Shown piece by piece: positions 6,237-6,286 of a stretch of DNA of 6,286 bases. The notes under the pieces were generated by a model. That model was not told the origin of the DNA, did not search any database, and saw nothing but the letters and a program-made list of their open reading frames with translations. The stretch lies in NCBI GenBank assembly GCA_022732315.1, contig JAIJUV010000147.1, positions 1 to 6,286 of the forward strand. Reading direction: 5' to 3'. Source of the stretch: Prevotella sp. (lineage in GTDB: Bacteria > Bacteroidota > Bacteroidia > Bacteroidales > Bacteroidaceae). A program made the translations under genes and the position numbers. Within the stretch, counting starts at the first letter, position 1, and each line of letters starts with the position of its first letter.

Positions 6237-6286
6237 ATGGCAACTACAAAACAAGCAGCCCCAGCTAAGAAGTCTGAGGGCTTTCA
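6237..6286 (+). CDS. Start of a CDS cut by the window end; possibly a MotA/TolQ/ExbB proton channel
   Basis: ATG at 6237 opens a frame with no stop for the 16 complete codons visible, reading MATTKQAAPAKKSEGF. It follows a promoter-like element and a long AT-rich leader ending in an A-rich run, typical of strong Bacteroidota start sites. The short Ala/Lys/Pro-rich N-terminus before a Gly-Phe resembles, from memory, the cytoplasmic tail of Bacteroidota MotA/TolQ/ExbB-family proteins, which power TonB-type transport. Too little is present to confirm this: no membrane segment is within the window. That a gene starts here is fairly well supported; the family is a guess. Confidence 0.6.
   Translation, partial: MATTKQAAPAKKSEGF

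Overview
The window looks like a stretch of chromosome from a member of the Bacteroidota, most likely Prevotella or a close relative such as Segatella. The evidence is fivefold. Promoters fit the Bacteroidota pattern (TTTG about 20 bases before TAnnTTTG). Start codons are preceded by A-rich sequence rather than a clear Shine-Dalgarno site. The LptF/LptG-type permease has the long form I associate with this phylum. A fused ribBA gene is present. The tRNA does not encode its CCA end. The genus is inference from general character, not from a database match.

Layout: a complete AraC-family regulator gene lies on the minus strand (104-949). A non-coding stretch follows (950-1219) with a dense cluster of DnaA-box-like 9-mers (1013-1172) and the terminator of a minus-strand tRNA with a CAU anticodon (1220-1293). 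After a strongly AT-rich spacer, transcription turns to the plus strand. A 629-residue LptF/LptG-family permease (1551-3440) is followed after 22 bases by the bifunctional riboflavin gene ribBA (3463-4674); these two probably form an operon closed by a perfect 12-bp hairpin. A class I/II aminotransferase of the aspartate aminotransferase type (4788-5981) has its own promoter and a long hairpin behind it. The window ends 50 bases into another plus-strand gene (from 6237), possibly a MotA/TolQ/ExbB-type proton channel.

The protein-coding genes are mainly housekeeping: LPS export, riboflavin/FMN/FAD supply, and amino-acid transamination. I see no mobile element, CRISPR array, toxin-antitoxin pair or defence system.

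The most interesting signal is the DnaA-box cluster. It holds one perfect TTATCCACA, three 9-mers one mismatch away and three two mismatches away, within 160 bases. Two neighbouring pairs are spaced exactly 10 bases apart, and the cluster sits where gene orientation switches from minus to plus. That is what a replication origin (oriC) or another DnaA-binding control locus would look like. It cannot be proven from this window, because genome-wide GC skew is needed. A second oddity is the T-loop of the tRNA, which departs from the usual TTCRA pattern.
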